Numbered from the stretch's first letter, positions 34,095 through 44,521 are shown. The stretch: 64,000 nt of DNA from Variovorax sp. 770b2 (GCF_900115685.1 NZ_FOXJ01000001.1:839796-903795), one strand, 5' to 3'. The notes: a model not told the origin generated them from the sequence alone. Made by a program: numbers and translations.

Positions 34095-35330
34095 ATGAGC
34101 TTCGACAACACCGGATTGCGCCGTCGGCGCCTCATCCAGGGCGCCGCCGCAGCGGCCGCCTTGCCCGGCTTCTACATCGGCAGCGCCGCCGCGCAGCAGA
34201 CGCTCAAGATCGGCATGGTGATCGCCAAGCAGGGCCCGTTCGCCCAGCAGGGCGGCGACCTCGCCAAGGGTGTGCAGATCGCCTTCGACGAGGCCGGCGC
34301 CAAGGTGCTGGGCCGCCCGGCCGAGCTGATGTGGCTCGACGAGGCCAACCCGCAGGGCGCGGTGCAGAACATCACCAAGCTGATCGAGGAGGAAAAGGCG
34401 ATCGCGGTGCTGGGCGGTACCTCGAGCGCCACGTCGCTGGCCATGGGCTCGGTCGCGCTGCGCGCCAGGGTGCCCTTCATCTCGGTCAACGGCGCCGCGC
34501 GCGAGATCACGGGCAAGGACTGCAACCCCTTCATGTTTCGCGCGCCGGCCTCGGTGCCGGTGTATGCGCAGGCCATGGCCGATCAGATGCTGGCGGTGGG
34601 CAAGAAGTGGTACTTCATCGTGGGTTCGTTCGCGTTCGGCGAAGACGTGGTGTCGACCTTCAGCGAGGTGCTCAAGGCGCGCGGCGGCACGGTGGTGGGT
34701 GTGGACCGCACGCCGGTCGCCACCACCGACTACAGCTCCTTCGTGCTGAAGGCCCGCGCCGCCAAGCCCGATGTGGTGATCAGCGGTGCGGCCAACGTCG
34801 AGCCGCTGCTCAAGCAGTTCAAGGAACTGGGCCTGACCGGCAACATCGCCATCGCCGGCCCGGCCGTGAGCGACACCGACCTGTGGAGCGCGAGCCCCGA
34901 TGCGCTCGCCGGCATCTTCGGCAAGTCCTGGTACTACAACGACCCGAACAATTCGCCGGCCGAGAAGGCCTTCGTCGCGGCCTACCGCGCCAAGGAGGGC
35001 AAGCCGCCGTCGGACCGGGTGTTCTTCGGCTGGCACTCGATGAAGCTGCTGCTCGCGGCCGCGCAGCAGGGCAACAGCACGGAGCCGATCCGCCTCACGA
35101 AGGCACTGGAAGAAGTGCGCGTGCCCGATGGCGCCAACTCCGTGCTCTTTCGCAAGGGCGACCACCAGCTGCTGCGCCGCCTGGTGGTGGGCACGGCGCA
35201 CAAGCCGAATCCGGCGGACAAATGGGACGTCGTCGACGTCAAGTCATCGGCCCCGGCCAACCAGGAGGCGCTGGAGAAGCTGTACGGCGACCCGGTGCAA
35301 CTGGGCTGCAAGATGGCGCCGATCGCCTGA
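34095..35330 (+). CDS. Branched-chain-amino-acid-type ABC substrate-binding protein
   Basis: A 411-residue periplasmic binding protein (Peripla_BP_6 type). The leader LRRRRLIQG with an Ala-rich core and a cleavage site after SAAA suggests Tat export. The mature part has [17 protein letters not shown] and the KPDVVISG strand of the LivK fold. Such receptors often bind aromatic or cyclic acids in catabolic clusters. No ABC permease or ATPase gene is near, so the transporter must be elsewhere. Confidence 0.9.
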   Translation: MSFDNTGLRRRRLIQGAAAAAALPGFYIGSAAAQQTLKIGMVIAKQGPFAQQGGDLAKGVQIAFDEAGAKVLGRPAELMWLDEANPQGAVQNITKLIEEEKAIAVLGGTSSATSLAMGSVALRARVPFISVNGAAREITGKDCNPFMFRAPASVPVYAQAMADQMLAVGKKWYFIVGSFAFGEDVVSTFSEVLKARGGTVVGVDRTPVATTDYSSFVLKARAAKPDVVISGAANVEPLLKQFKELGLTGNIAIAGPAVSDTDLWSASPDALAGIFGKSWYYNDPNNSPAEKAFVAAYRAKEGKPPSDRVFFGWHSMKLLLAAAQQGNSTEPIRLTKALEEVRVPDGANSVLFRKGDHQLLRRLVVGTAHKPNPADKWDVVDVKSSAPANQEALEKLYGDPVQLGCKMAPIA

Positions 35331-35340
35331 GGCCCGCGCC

Positions 35341-36078
35341 ATGCGCAGCTTCGAGGGACAGGGCGTTCTCATCACCGGCGGCGCCGGCGCGATCGGCATG
35401 GCGTGCGCGCGCCTTTTTCTCGGCGAAGGCGCCCACGTGCACCTGGCCGACATCGACCGCGACCGGCTCGGGCAGGCGCACGCCGCACTGTCGCCGCTGG
35501 GCACGGTCACGGCGCATTGCTCGGCACTGGACACGCCGGCGGAATGCCGCGCCGCCTGCGCGTCGTTCGGCCGCAGGACCGATGCGCTGGTGCACATGGC
35601 CGGCGTGTTCGAGCCCGATCCGCTGGATGCGGACGACCGCCAGGTGTGGCTGCGCGCCATCGGCAGCAACCTTACCAATGCGTACGAGATGGCCATTGCC
35701 TTTCGCGCCCAGCACCAGGGCGCGAAGCAGCCGGGGCGCATCGTGCTGTGCAGTTCGCGCGCCTTCCAGCGCGGCGCGCCGGGCCGCGCGGCCTACACGG
35801 CGGCCAAGGGCGGCATCGTGGGCCTCACGCGCACCTTCTCGCGCGAATTCGCGCCGCACATCCGGGTCAACGCGATCGCGCCGGGGCTGATCGAAACGCG
35901 CATGACGGCGGGACTGATCGCGAGCGCCGGCGAGCAGCGGCTGTCGGAAATCCCGCTCGGCCGCTTCGGCCAGCCCGAAGACATCGCAGGCGTGGTGCGC
36001 TTCCTGTGCGGGCCCGATTCTTCCTACGTGACCGGCCAGCTCATCACGGTGGACGGCGGCACGCTCAACGGGTCCTGA
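35341..36078 (+). CDS. Short-chain dehydrogenase/reductase
   Basis: A 245-residue classical SDR with TGGAGAIG (12-18 region), a CSSRAFQRG serine segment and YTAAKGG catalytic Tyr/Lys, ending DGGTLNGS. The NNAG motif is altered to HMAGVF. It follows the binding-protein gene by 10 bases and is convergent with the MarR gene. It would suit interconversion of a ring alcohol and ketone. Confidence 0.88.
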   Translation: MRSFEGQGVLITGGAGAIGMACARLFLGEGAHVHLADIDRDRLGQAHAALSPLGTVTAHCSALDTPAECRAACASFGRRTDALVHMAGVFEPDPLDADDRQVWLRAIGSNLTNAYEMAIAFRAQHQGAKQPGRIVLCSSRAFQRGAPGRAAYTAAKGGIVGLTRTFSREFAPHIRVNAIAPGLIETRMTAGLIASAGEQRLSEIPLGRFGQPEDIAGVVRFLCGPDSSYVTGQLITVDGGTLNGS

Positions 36079-36096
36079 GCCGCGCCGGCCGGCGGT

Positions 36097-36549
36097 CTAC
36101 TCGTCGCCGTGGCCGACTTTCTGCACGGCTTCCAGATTGCCGAGCATGCGGTTCAGGCTGCGGACCAGCGTCTCGCGCTCCTGCCTGGAGAAGCCGGTCA
36201 GCAGCGCCTCTTCGCGCGCGACCGCGAGCTTGATGATGCGTTCGTGCAGCTTCTTGCCACTGGCGGTGGTGGCGTACTCGATCTTGCGCAAACCGTTCGG
36301 GCGCGACTTGAGCCAGCCGCCTTCCTTGAGTGCCGAGACGCTGCGGCTCACCGCGGCCTTGTCCAGGCCCATGAGTTCGCAGGCCTGGGAGGCGGTGGAC
36401 CATTCGTAGATCTCGAAATACGAGAGCACCCGCCAGTCGGTCACCCCGAGGTCGAAGCGCTCGCGGTACAGCGCCGAGGCACTGGCGGCGATCTTGTTCG
36501 ACAGCCACAGCAGCAGGCCAGGGACGTAGCGATCGAGTTCGAGCTTCAT
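36097..36549 (-). CDS. MarR-family transcriptional regulator
   Basis: A 150-residue winged-helix protein (helix-turn-helix about TASQACELMGLDKAAVSRSV, wing PNGLRKIEYATT). ATG 36549 is chosen; a GTG two codons earlier is possible. It lies 36 bases downstream of the Baeyer-Villiger monooxygenase gene in the same direction, so it is probably co-transcribed. The overlapping dyads at 38275-38301 in the divergent promoter region are its likely operators. Confidence 0.9.
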   Translation of the reverse strand: MKLELDRYVPGLLLWLSNKIAASASALYRERFDLGVTDWRVLSYFEIYEWSTASQACELMGLDKAAVSRSVSALKEGGWLKSRPNGLRKIEYATTASGKKLHERIIKLAVAREEALLTGFSRQERETLVRSLNRMLGNLEAVQKVGHGDE

Positions 36550-36585
36550 GGCCACGGATGGTACCGGGGCCGCGGGGCCGCCGGC

Positions 36586-38208
36586 TCAGCGCAGCGAGTA
36601 GCCTTCGTAGCCCTTGGCCGCCACGCCTTCGATGATTCGCCTGTAGGCCGGCACGCCCGCCACATAGGGCATGAACACGCGCGGCTTGCCGGGCATGTTC
36701 GCGCCGATGTACCAGGAGTTGCCCACCGGGTAGAGCGTCTTGTTGGCGGCCTCGTTGACGTGGCCGACCCAGTCGTCTTCGGCCGGCTGCAGCGCCTCGA
36801 TGCGCGTGATGCCGTCGGCGCGCGTCTGCCGGATCAGCGAAGAGATCCAGTCGACGTGCGTCTCGATCGAATGCACCATGTTGCTGAGCACCGAGGGGCT
36901 GCCGGGCCCGGCGATGACGAACAGGTTCGGAAAGCCCGCGATCGACAGTCCGAGGTAGGTGCGCGGGCCGCCGGCCCACTTCTCGCGCAGCGACTGGCCG
37001 TCGACACCGCGGATGTCGATGGCGAGCACCGCGCCCGTCATGGCGTCGAACCCCGTGGCGAAGACGATGGCGTCGAGCGCGTAGTCCTGTTGCGCCGTGC
37101 GCAGGCCCGCGGGCGTGATCCCGGTGATGGGCGATGCCTTGACGTCGACCAGCGAGACGTTCTCGCGGTTGAAGGTCTCGTAGTAGTCGGTGTCCACGCA
37201 CAGGCGCTTGGTGCCGAAGGGCAGGTCGTCGCGCGGGCACAGGAGCTCGGCGGTGGCCGGGTCTTTCACGATCTGGCGGATCTTGGAGCGGGCGAACTGC
37301 GCGGCGTACTGGTTGGCCTGCGGGTGGCGCAGCAGGTCGGAGAACGCGCGCAGCATGCGAAAGCCGCCGCCCGCGCCGCGCCAGCGGAACTCGAACTCCT
37401 TCAGGCGTTCTTCGTCGGACACCTCCAGCGCCGACTTGTCGTTGGCGTTGAGGTATTGCCCCGTCATCGCCTCCCGGCCCAGCGCGCGGCGGTGCGCGTA
37501 GTTGGCCTTGACCTGGTTGAGCACCGCTTCGCTGAGCGGCTCGTTCTGCGCCGGCACGCTGTAGTTGGCGGTGCGCTGGAACACGGTGAGGTGGCTGGCC
37601 TGCGCGGCGAGCAGCGGCGTCATCTGCACGCCGCTGGAGCCGGTGCCGATGAGGCCGACGCGCTTGCCCGTGAAATCCACGCCCTCGGTCGGCCAGTCGG
37701 CGCTGTGGTACCACTTGCCCTTGAAGCTTTCGAGGCCGGGGAAGCTGGGGGCCTGCGGGATCGACAGGCAACCGGTGGCGAGGACGAGGTACTGCACCTC
37801 GAAGCGCTCGCCGTCTTTCGTCGTGACGGTCCAGCGCCGCGATGCATCGTCGTAATGCGCGGCGCTCACGCGGGTGCGCAGCTGGATATCGTTGCGCAGG
37901 TCGAAGCGGTCGGCCACGTGGTTGACGTAGCGAAGGATCTCGGCCTGCGGTGCGTAGCGCTCGGTCCAGTTCCATTCCTGCTGCAGTTCGTCGCTGAACG
38001 AGTAGGAGTAGTCCAGGCTCTCCACGTCGCAGCGCGCGCCCGGGTAGCGGTTCCAGAACCAGGTGCCGCCGATGCCGTCGCCCGCCTCCAGCACGCGAAC
38101 GGACAGCCCGAGCTTGCGCGCCCGGTACAGCTGGTAGAGCCCGGCAAAGCCGCAGCCGACGATCAGCATGTCCAGGCGGGCGGGGGTGGATGGTTCAGTG
38201 GTGGTCAT
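36586..38208 (-). CDS. Type I Baeyer-Villiger monooxygenase (cyclohexanone monooxygenase-like)
   Basis: A 540-residue FAD/NADPH enzyme. Two Rossmann motifs (GCGFAG at 18-23, GTGSSG at 188-193) flank the Baeyer-Villiger fingerprint FKGKWYHSADW (162-172). The aromatic-rich EWNWTERYAPQAEIL stretch is typical of cyclohexanone monooxygenases. It converts a ketone to an ester or lactone with O2; the divergent esterase at 38413 would hydrolyse the product. It does not need the separate flavin reductases, so the island has both types of Baeyer-Villiger chemistry if the luciferase-like enzyme acts that way. Confidence 0.95.
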   Translation of the reverse strand: MTTTEPSTPARLDMLIVGCGFAGLYQLYRARKLGLSVRVLEAGDGIGGTWFWNRYPGARCDVESLDYSYSFSDELQQEWNWTERYAPQAEILRYVNHVADRFDLRNDIQLRTRVSAAHYDDASRRWTVTTKDGERFEVQYLVLATGCLSIPQAPSFPGLESFKGKWYHSADWPTEGVDFTGKRVGLIGTGSSGVQMTPLLAAQASHLTVFQRTANYSVPAQNEPLSEAVLNQVKANYAHRRALGREAMTGQYLNANDKSALEVSDEERLKEFEFRWRGAGGGFRMLRAFSDLLRHPQANQYAAQFARSKIRQIVKDPATAELLCPRDDLPFGTKRLCVDTDYYETFNRENVSLVDVKASPITGITPAGLRTAQQDYALDAIVFATGFDAMTGAVLAIDIRGVDGQSLREKWAGGPRTYLGLSIAGFPNLFVIAGPGSPSVLSNMVHSIETHVDWISSLIRQTRADGITRIEALQPAEDDWVGHVNEAANKTLYPVGNSWYIGANMPGKPRVFMPYVAGVPAYRRIIEGVAAKGYEGYSLR

Positions 38209-38257
38209 GGCCGGATCCTTGGAGGTCTTGTCTCGAATGGTGGTTCGTATCGGTTCA

Positions 38258-38354
38258 AATGGTACGACCGATAAGTTGAGAAATCAACCTAAACAGGTTG
38301 ACGATGAAACCTGATGCTTACCCTGATATCCGTGAAAACAATGGTAAGGCCATT
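38258..38354. promoter_or_regulatory. Divergent control region with MarR-type and FadR-type dyads
   Basis: Two overlapping inverted repeats, GTTGA-GAAA-TCAAC (38275-38288) and TCAACCT-AAAC-AGGTTGA (38284-38301), look like MarR sites. On either side are island-type dyads: AATGGT-ACG-ACCGAT (38258-38272) and AATGGT-AAG-GCCATT (38340-38354), the latter touching a TTGACA -35 (38353-38358) for the esterase gene. Dual control is inferred. Confidence 0.6.
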
Positions 38355-38412
38355 GACAAATACCCTTCTTCCCACATACCTTCGAGACCGAATCAACGCA
38401 CGCGGAACGCCC

Positions 38413-39345
38413 ATGGACCAGGAAATCGAGACATTGCTGCAGAAGGTGAAGCAGGCCAATCGCGCGCCGTACTGGCAGGGCACGCCGGAGGCCGCGCGCA
38501 GCGGCCCGATGCTGATGGCGCTGTTGTTCGGCGACGCGCCGGCCGTGGCGCGCGTGGAGAACTTCACCGTCCCTTCGTCGGGCGGCTTCGCGCTGCCGGT
38601 GCGCCTGTACGTGCCGTCGGCCGAGCCGAAAGGCTTGATCGTCTATTTCCACGGCGGCGGGTGGGTGATCGGCACCGTCCAGGGCTTCCACCCGATGACG
38701 GCCACGCTGGCCAATCGCACCGGGTGCGCGGTGCTGTCGGTCGACTACCGGCTCGCGCCCGAGCACCCGTATCCCGTGCCGGTGGAGGACGCGCTGGCCG
38801 CCATCGGCTGGGCCGCGGCGCACGGCGCGGGAGCCATCGGGCTCGAGCCGCGCGCGCTCATCGCCATGGGCGACAGCGCGGGCGGCAACCTCGCCACCGT
38901 GGCCTCGCGCCTGCACAACGAGGGCAAGCCGCGCCGCAAGGTCGACCTGCAGGTGCTGGCGTACCCGGTGACCGGCCACGATTTCGATACGGCCAGCTAC
39001 ATCGAGTTCGCCGAAGGCAACCTGCTCACGCGCAACGACATGAAATGGTTCTGGGACCACTACCTGCCCGATGTGTCGAAGCGGTCGCATCCGGACGCAT
39101 CGCCGCTGCATGCCCAAGACCTGTCGGCATCGCCCGCCGCGCTGGTGCTCACGGCCGGCCGGGACCCGCTGCGCGACGAGGGCGAGGCCTATGGCCGGAA
39201 GCTCAGGCAGGCCGGCGTGCAGGCCGAGGTCGTGCGCTGCGAAGGGCTGCTGCACGGCTTTCTCGCAATGATCAACTACGCGCCGAGCGCCGGGCGCGCC
39301 TTCGATCGCATCGTCGCGGCCATCGGCGAGGCGACCGCGAAATGA
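38413..39345 (+). CDS. Hormone-sensitive-lipase-family esterase
   Basis: A 310-residue esterase with HGGGW, SVDYRLAPEHPYP, nucleophile GDSAGGN, Asp in TAGRDPLRDEG and His in LLHGF. ATG 38413 (MDQEIE) is the family-like start; the frame is open upstream through the operator region without support. Divergent pairing with the Baeyer-Villiger monooxygenase is the classic arrangement for ketone degradation: ketone to ester, ester to alcohol and acid. Confidence 0.92.
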   Translation: MDQEIETLLQKVKQANRAPYWQGTPEAARSGPMLMALLFGDAPAVARVENFTVPSSGGFALPVRLYVPSAEPKGLIVYFHGGGWVIGTVQGFHPMTATLANRTGCAVLSVDYRLAPEHPYPVPVEDALAAIGWAAAHGAGAIGLEPRALIAMGDSAGGNLATVASRLHNEGKPRRKVDLQVLAYPVTGHDFDTASYIEFAEGNLLTRNDMKWFWDHYLPDVSKRSHPDASPLHAQDLSASPAALVLTAGRDPLRDEGEAYGRKLRQAGVQAEVVRCEGLLHGFLAMINYAPSAGRAFDRIVAAIGEATAK

Positions 39346-39412
39346 GCGTCGCGCTGCACGACAGCGGCGATGCCGGGACAATCGCGCACGCAACAACTCC
39401 CGCAGGATTCGA

Positions 39413-40399
<987 letters not shown>

Positions 40400-40421
40400 A
40401 TTCCTTCTTGACCGAGGTGCG

Positions 40422-41276
40422 ATGAAGACCCGGGACTTTCACTTCTTCTCAGGCCCGGGTCTGCGGCTCGCAGGCCGCCTCTACCTGCCCGATGCGCACA
40501 ACGACCTGCACGCGGGCGCGGTGTTCTGCCACGGCTTCGGCGGCGTGAAGGAGGGCGTGCCGGTCGGCCTGTGCACCAGGCTCGCGCAAGCCGGCTACAC
40601 CATGCTGAGCTTCGACTACCGCGGCTTCGGTGCGAGCGAGGGGCAACGCGCGCTCCTGTTGCCGCAGGACCAGATCGAGGACACGGTGACCGCGCTCGAA
40701 TACCTGGCCACGCAGGTTCCGGGCATCGACCCGGCGCGCATCGGCATCTACGGCACCAGCTTCGGCGGCGGCATCGCGGCCGTGGCGGCCGCGCAGAGCA
40801 CGCGGCCCAGGGCGTTGGTGATGACGGTGCCGGTGACCTCGGGCAGCCATTGGCTGCGCAGCATCTGCCGCTGGTACGAGTTCGAGATGCTCAGGCAGCG
40901 CGCCGTCGCGGCCATCGCGCACAAGGCCGCGACAGGCGAGATCGAGATCGGCGAGCGCCTGGAGATCATGGTGCCCGACCCGCGCGCCATGACGCGCTAT
41001 GCGGAACACACGCCGATGGCCATCGAGACCGCCTTTCACGTGCTGAACCACGAGCCGATCGCACATGCCTCCGCTCTGGCGATCCCCGTGCTGATGCTCG
41101 GCGCCAGGGACGATTCGCTCGTGCCCTACGAGCAGACCACGATGTTCTTCGAGCGCGTGACAGCGCCCAAGCGCCTGGAGGCCTTCGAGGTCGGCAACCA
41201 TTGGCTCTTCTACGACGAAGGCCTGCCGCGCGCGGCCGAACTCGTTACCGACTGGTTCGCGCAGAATCTCGGATGA
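40422..41276 (+). CDS. Alpha/beta-hydrolase (dienelactone-hydrolase or peptidase-like)
   Basis: A 284-residue hydrolase. Nucleophile elbow GTSFGG (about 112-117), oxyanion CHGFGG (about 36-41), Asp in LGARDDSLVP and His in VGNHWLFYD complete the triad. An inserted helical cap (about 145-195) is larger than in minimal members. The substrate is not evident. Its stop overlaps the Nudix gene start by four bases. Confidence 0.85.
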   Translation: MKTRDFHFFSGPGLRLAGRLYLPDAHNDLHAGAVFCHGFGGVKEGVPVGLCTRLAQAGYTMLSFDYRGFGASEGQRALLLPQDQIEDTVTALEYLATQVPGIDPARIGIYGTSFGGGIAAVAAAQSTRPRALVMTVPVTSGSHWLRSICRWYEFEMLRQRAVAAIAHKAATGEIEIGERLEIMVPDPRAMTRYAEHTPMAIETAFHVLNHEPIAHASALAIPVLMLGARDDSLVPYEQTTMFFERVTAPKRLEAFEVGNHWLFYDEGLPRAAELVTDWFAQNLG

Positions 41277-42142
41277 ACCTGGAAACGGACTGGACTGCAC
41301 GCCTTCCGAGTGCGGCCTCCACGTTGATCCTGCTGCGCGATGCCGCGCCCGGGATCGAGGTGCTCATGCTCAAGCGTCATGGCGCATCGCGAACGCTGGG
41401 CGGCGCTTTCGTCTTTCCGGGCGGCAAGGTCGATGCGAACGACGGGCGCCTCGATGCATCGGCGCACTTCGATGCGACTGCGGCCCTGCTGCATGAACGG
41501 CTCGACGAACCCGACATCGACGCCGCGACGGCCGGCGGCCTCTATGTGGCCGCGCTGCGCGAGACCATGGAGGAGTGCGGCGTGCTGCTGGCCCACGGCG
41601 TCGGCGCCGAAGCCCGCGGCGCGGCGGCTTTGCTGCTGCGCGCGGGCAGCAGCTTCAACGAGGTGCTGTCGCAAATGCGCCTTCGCCTGATGACCGGGCG
41701 CATGGTGCCGTGGTCGCGATGGATAACGCCGGAGCGCTCGTCGAACAGGCGCTTCGATACGCGGTTCTTCGTGGCGCGCGTGCCCGCGGATCACGTGGCC
41801 TGCCACGACGGCCATGAAACCACCGAGTCCGTCTGGGTGGAACCCCGCGCAGCGCTGCAAGCCTATTGGGCGGGCCGCATGACGCTGGTGCCGCCGCAGA
41901 TCATGACGCTCGCCGAACTGGCGAGATACGGAAGCGTCGATGCGGTGCTCCAGGCCGCCCTGGCGCGTCGGCCGCCGCTGATCCAGCCGTGCATCCTGGG
42001 CGATGGTCAGACGCGGGTGATGTGCTATCCCGGCGACGAAGCGCATCCGGTACGCCGGCGCGCGATGCCGGGACCGCTGCGTCTTTTCGTGCGCCATGAG
42101 CGCTACGAGCCGCAGACCGGTTTCGGCGGTTTTTTCGATTGA
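41273..42142 (+). CDS. Nudix hydrolase, NUDT19/CoA-diphosphatase-like
   Basis: A 289-residue protein. The Nudix box is split as in NUDT19-type proteins: FPGGKVDANDG (about 48-58), then an insertion of some forty residues, then ALRETMEECGVLL. Members of this branch cleave CoA and acyl-CoA to 4'-phosphopantetheine derivatives. In a CoA-heavy catabolic island it may recycle dead-end CoA esters; that is inference. Translationally coupled to the preceding hydrolase. Confidence 0.85.
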   Translation: MNLETDWTARLPSAASTLILLRDAAPGIEVLMLKRHGASRTLGGAFVFPGGKVDANDGRLDASAHFDATAALLHERLDEPDIDAATAGGLYVAALRETMEECGVLLAHGVGAEARGAAALLLRAGSSFNEVLSQMRLRLMTGRMVPWSRWITPERSSNRRFDTRFFVARVPADHVACHDGHETTESVWVEPRAALQAYWAGRMTLVPPQIMTLAELARYGSVDAVLQAALARRPPLIQPCILGDGQTRVMCYPGDEAHPVRRRAMPGPLRLFVRHERYEPQTGFGGFFD

Positions 42143-42191
42143 GGCGGGGCCGGCTCGTGCGGGCGCAAACGGGTCGATTCATTTGATTTTC

Positions 42192-42206
42192 ATTGGTCTA
42201 ACCGTT
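42192..42206 (+). promoter_or_regulatory. Operator-like dyad upstream of a FadR-type regulator
   Basis: ATTGGT-CTA-ACCGTT fits the shared island dyad with a mismatch in the right arm. It lies 151 bases upstream of the regulator start at 42357, with a TACACT box at 42220-42225 nearby. Confidence 0.45.
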
Positions 42207-42356
42207 TGATGCCCTGCGCTACACTGGTTTTGATGCCGTACCCCGGCATGCTGGAGCCAGAATGAGAGCAAGACAATCGGATTTCAAGACGAGACCGCGG
42301 GAGCGGGGAGGGTTCGGCCCGGCAGCAACGCCCGCATCGAATCGCAGGGTGCCCGC

Positions 42357-43100
42357 ATGAAGGAGGCGGTGCCTTCCTCCTTCGGTTTTGCGCCGATCGC
42401 GCCGCAGCGCGCCTTCGAGGACATTGCCGCGCAGATCCGCGAACTGGTCGCGCGCGGCAAGCTCAAGCCGGGCGACCGCCTGCCGGCCGAGCGCGATCTT
42501 GCAGTCAAGCTCAACGTCAGCCGCAACACGCTGCGCGAAGCGCTGCGGGCGCTGGAGCTCTCCGGGATGATCCAGTTGCGCAAGGGAGCCAGCGGCGGCG
42601 CATTCGTGATCCCGGGCAATTCCGATGTGGTGGTCAACGGCATGCGCGACCTGTACCACCTCGGTGCCATTTCTCCCGCCGAGTTGACCGAAGCCCGGAT
42701 CTGGCTCGAAAGCATGGTGGTGCGCATCGCGTGCGAGCGCCTCACGGCGCAGGAGATCGACGCGCTGGAACTCAACGTCACGGCTGCAGCCGATGCCTAC
42801 AAGGCGAGCGATTTCGTGGAAAGCGCCCGGCTGCACCGTCAGTTCCACGTGATGCTCGGCGCGGCCACGCGCAATCCGGTCATCGCGATCATGATGGAGG
42901 GCGTGATGGAGGTCATGGGCAAGTTCGTCGACAGCATCGGCCCGACCGACAAGGTGTCGACCCAATCGTCCCGACGCCGATTGCTCAAGCACCTGCGCGA
43001 CCGCGACGCGGACGCGGCGACAAGCGAGATCACGCGCTTCCTCGAAAGACTGCACCGCGACTACATGGAGCGATGGAACAACCGCCAGGCGACGGGCTGA
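42357..43100 (+). CDS. FadR-subfamily GntR regulator
   Basis: A 247-residue paralogue of the regulator at 8524, with almost the same helix-turn-helix (VSRNTLREALRALELSGMIQLRKGA) and a His-containing FCD domain (LHRQFHVMLGAATRNP). The recognition helices are practically identical, so both should bind the same operator; the effector domains differ more. A longer leader region (42207-42356) has no gene. It closes the catabolic island on the right. Confidence 0.92.
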   Translation: MKEAVPSSFGFAPIAPQRAFEDIAAQIRELVARGKLKPGDRLPAERDLAVKLNVSRNTLREALRALELSGMIQLRKGASGGAFVIPGNSDVVVNGMRDLYHLGAISPAELTEARIWLESMVVRIACERLTAQEIDALELNVTAAADAYKASDFVESARLHRQFHVMLGAATRNPVIAIMMEGVMEVMGKFVDSIGPTDKVSTQSSRRRLLKHLRDRDADAATSEITRFLERLHRDYMERWNNRQATG

Positions 43101-43454
43101 TTTTCCTTTCGGATGTCACGCCCATCGGCGGGTGGGGGCGTCGATAGGCCCCCGGCTGGGTGGAAAATCGAGCGAGTCGAGATTCGAATTCGTTGGGCGG
43201 ACGGAAGACGGGCGCCGAGTGCAACTGCCTGGCGTTGCAAGCCTCTTCGCTCATTCCGCCTTGTCAGCCACTCTGATCGCTGCCGACAGGCAGCCCGTCC
43301 TTCTGAATTCGGATGCGTGCCATCTGCGCTACGCTTCGGTCCGCGCGCTTGCGCTTGGTGATGCCGCCCAAGGGGGGCCTCTCGTTGGTACAAGCCAAAT
43401 TTGCGGCAGGAATGTACCGATGAAGCCCAAAGAAATAGCGACAAACGATATCGA
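43101..43454. other. Intergenic stretch without a credible gene
   Basis: These 354 bases have lower GC and no codon bias like the neighbours. Open frames exist on both strands but none has family features or a ribosome site. A GGTACA / TGTACC inverted pair lies just before the dusA start region, and the run CCCAAGGGGGGCC near 43370 is notable. It may be a decayed element or a dispersed intergenic repeat; I cannot tell from one window. Confidence 0.5.
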
Positions 43455-44495
43455 ATGACACCGAAAGAGAACAGCGGCAACCCCGCGCCAGTGCTTGATT
43501 TCCCTCAGGAAGCGGGTCCTGCCGAGGCCATGCGCGTTTCCGTGGCTCCGATGATGGACTGGACCGACCGTCACTGCCGGTACTTCCATCGCCTGATGTC
43601 GCGTCATGCGCTGCTCTACACCGAGATGGTGACGACCGGCGCGCTGGTGCATGGCGACGTTCCCCGCCACCTTCGCTTCCACGCCGAAGAGCACCCCGTG
43701 GCCCTGCAGTTGGGCGGCAGTGAGCCGGCCGACCTCGCGCACTGCGCGAAGCTGGGCGAAGAGTGGGGTTACGACGAGATCAACCTGAACTGCGGCTGCC
43801 CGAGCGAACGCGTGCAGCGCGGCGCGTTCGGCGCCTGCCTCATGAACGAGCCGCAACTGGTGGCCGACTGCGTGAAGGCGATGGTCGACGTGGTCGATGT
43901 GCCGGTCACGGTCAAGCACCGCATCGGCATCGACAAGATCGAGAGCTACGAATTCGTGCGCGACTTCGTCGGCCAGGTGAGCGAAGCGGGCTGCGGCACC
44001 TTCATCGTGCACGCGCGCAATGCATGGCTGCAGGGCCTGAGCCCGAAGCAGAACCGCGAGATCCCGCCGCTGCGCTACGCGCTGGTGCACCGGTTGAAGC
44101 ACGACTTTCCCGCGCTGAAGCTGTCCATCAACGGCGGCATCTCCGTGAACGAGCAGGTGCACGAGCATCTGCGGCTGCTCGACGGCGTGATGGTGGGACG
44201 CGAGGCGTACCACAACCCCTGGTGGCTCGCCGAGTGGGACGCCGAGTTCTTCGGCGCCGCGCCGCAGCCGCTCACGCGCGAAGAGGTGGAGTCGCTGATG
44301 TGCGACTACATGGTTCGCGAGGCGGCCGAGCACGGCACGCAGTGGTCGTCGATCGCGCGCCACATGCTGGGCCTGCGCAATGGCCTGCCCGGCGCGCGCC
44401 GCTGGCGCCAGGTCTGGAGCGACCATCGCCTGAAGACGCGTCCGCCGCATGAAGTGATGGCGCTGGCGCACGAGCCTGTCGCGCAGGCCGCCTGA
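43455..44495 (+). CDS. dusA: tRNA-dihydrouridine(20/20a) synthase DusA
   Basis: A 346-residue FMN enzyme that reduces uridine in the tRNA D-loop. VAPMMDWTDRHCR near the start, the catalytic Cys in NLNCGCPSERVQRGAFGACLM, and the HARNAWLQGLSPKQNREIPPL signature identify the DusA branch. ATG 43455 is chosen; an upstream in-frame extension lacks similarity. It is a single-gene unit ended by a terminator and marks the return to core-type genes. Confidence 0.96.
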   Translation: MTPKENSGNPAPVLDFPQEAGPAEAMRVSVAPMMDWTDRHCRYFHRLMSRHALLYTEMVTTGALVHGDVPRHLRFHAEEHPVALQLGGSEPADLAHCAKLGEEWGYDEINLNCGCPSERVQRGAFGACLMNEPQLVADCVKAMVDVVDVPVTVKHRIGIDKIESYEFVRDFVGQVSEAGCGTFIVHARNAWLQGLSPKQNREIPPLRYALVHRLKHDFPALKLSINGGISVNEQVHEHLRLLDGVMVGREAYHNPWWLAEWDAEFFGAAPQPLTREEVESLMCDYMVREAAEHGTQWSSIARHMLGLRNGLPGARRWRQVWSDHRLKTRPPHEVMALAHEPVAQAA

Positions 44496-44498
44496 GCC

Positions 44499-44521
44499 GA
44501 CGGCCGTTGAGGCCGTCTTTT
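44499..44521 (+). terminator. Rho-independent terminator after dusA
   Basis: GACGGCC (44499-44505), five-base loop GTTGA, GGCCGTC (44511-44517), then TTTT. Confidence 0.85.

Noticed and set aside
43132..43458. A 108-codon plus-strand frame before dusA
   Set aside because: No ribosome site, no recognisable domain, and weak codon bias; overlaps the dusA start region.
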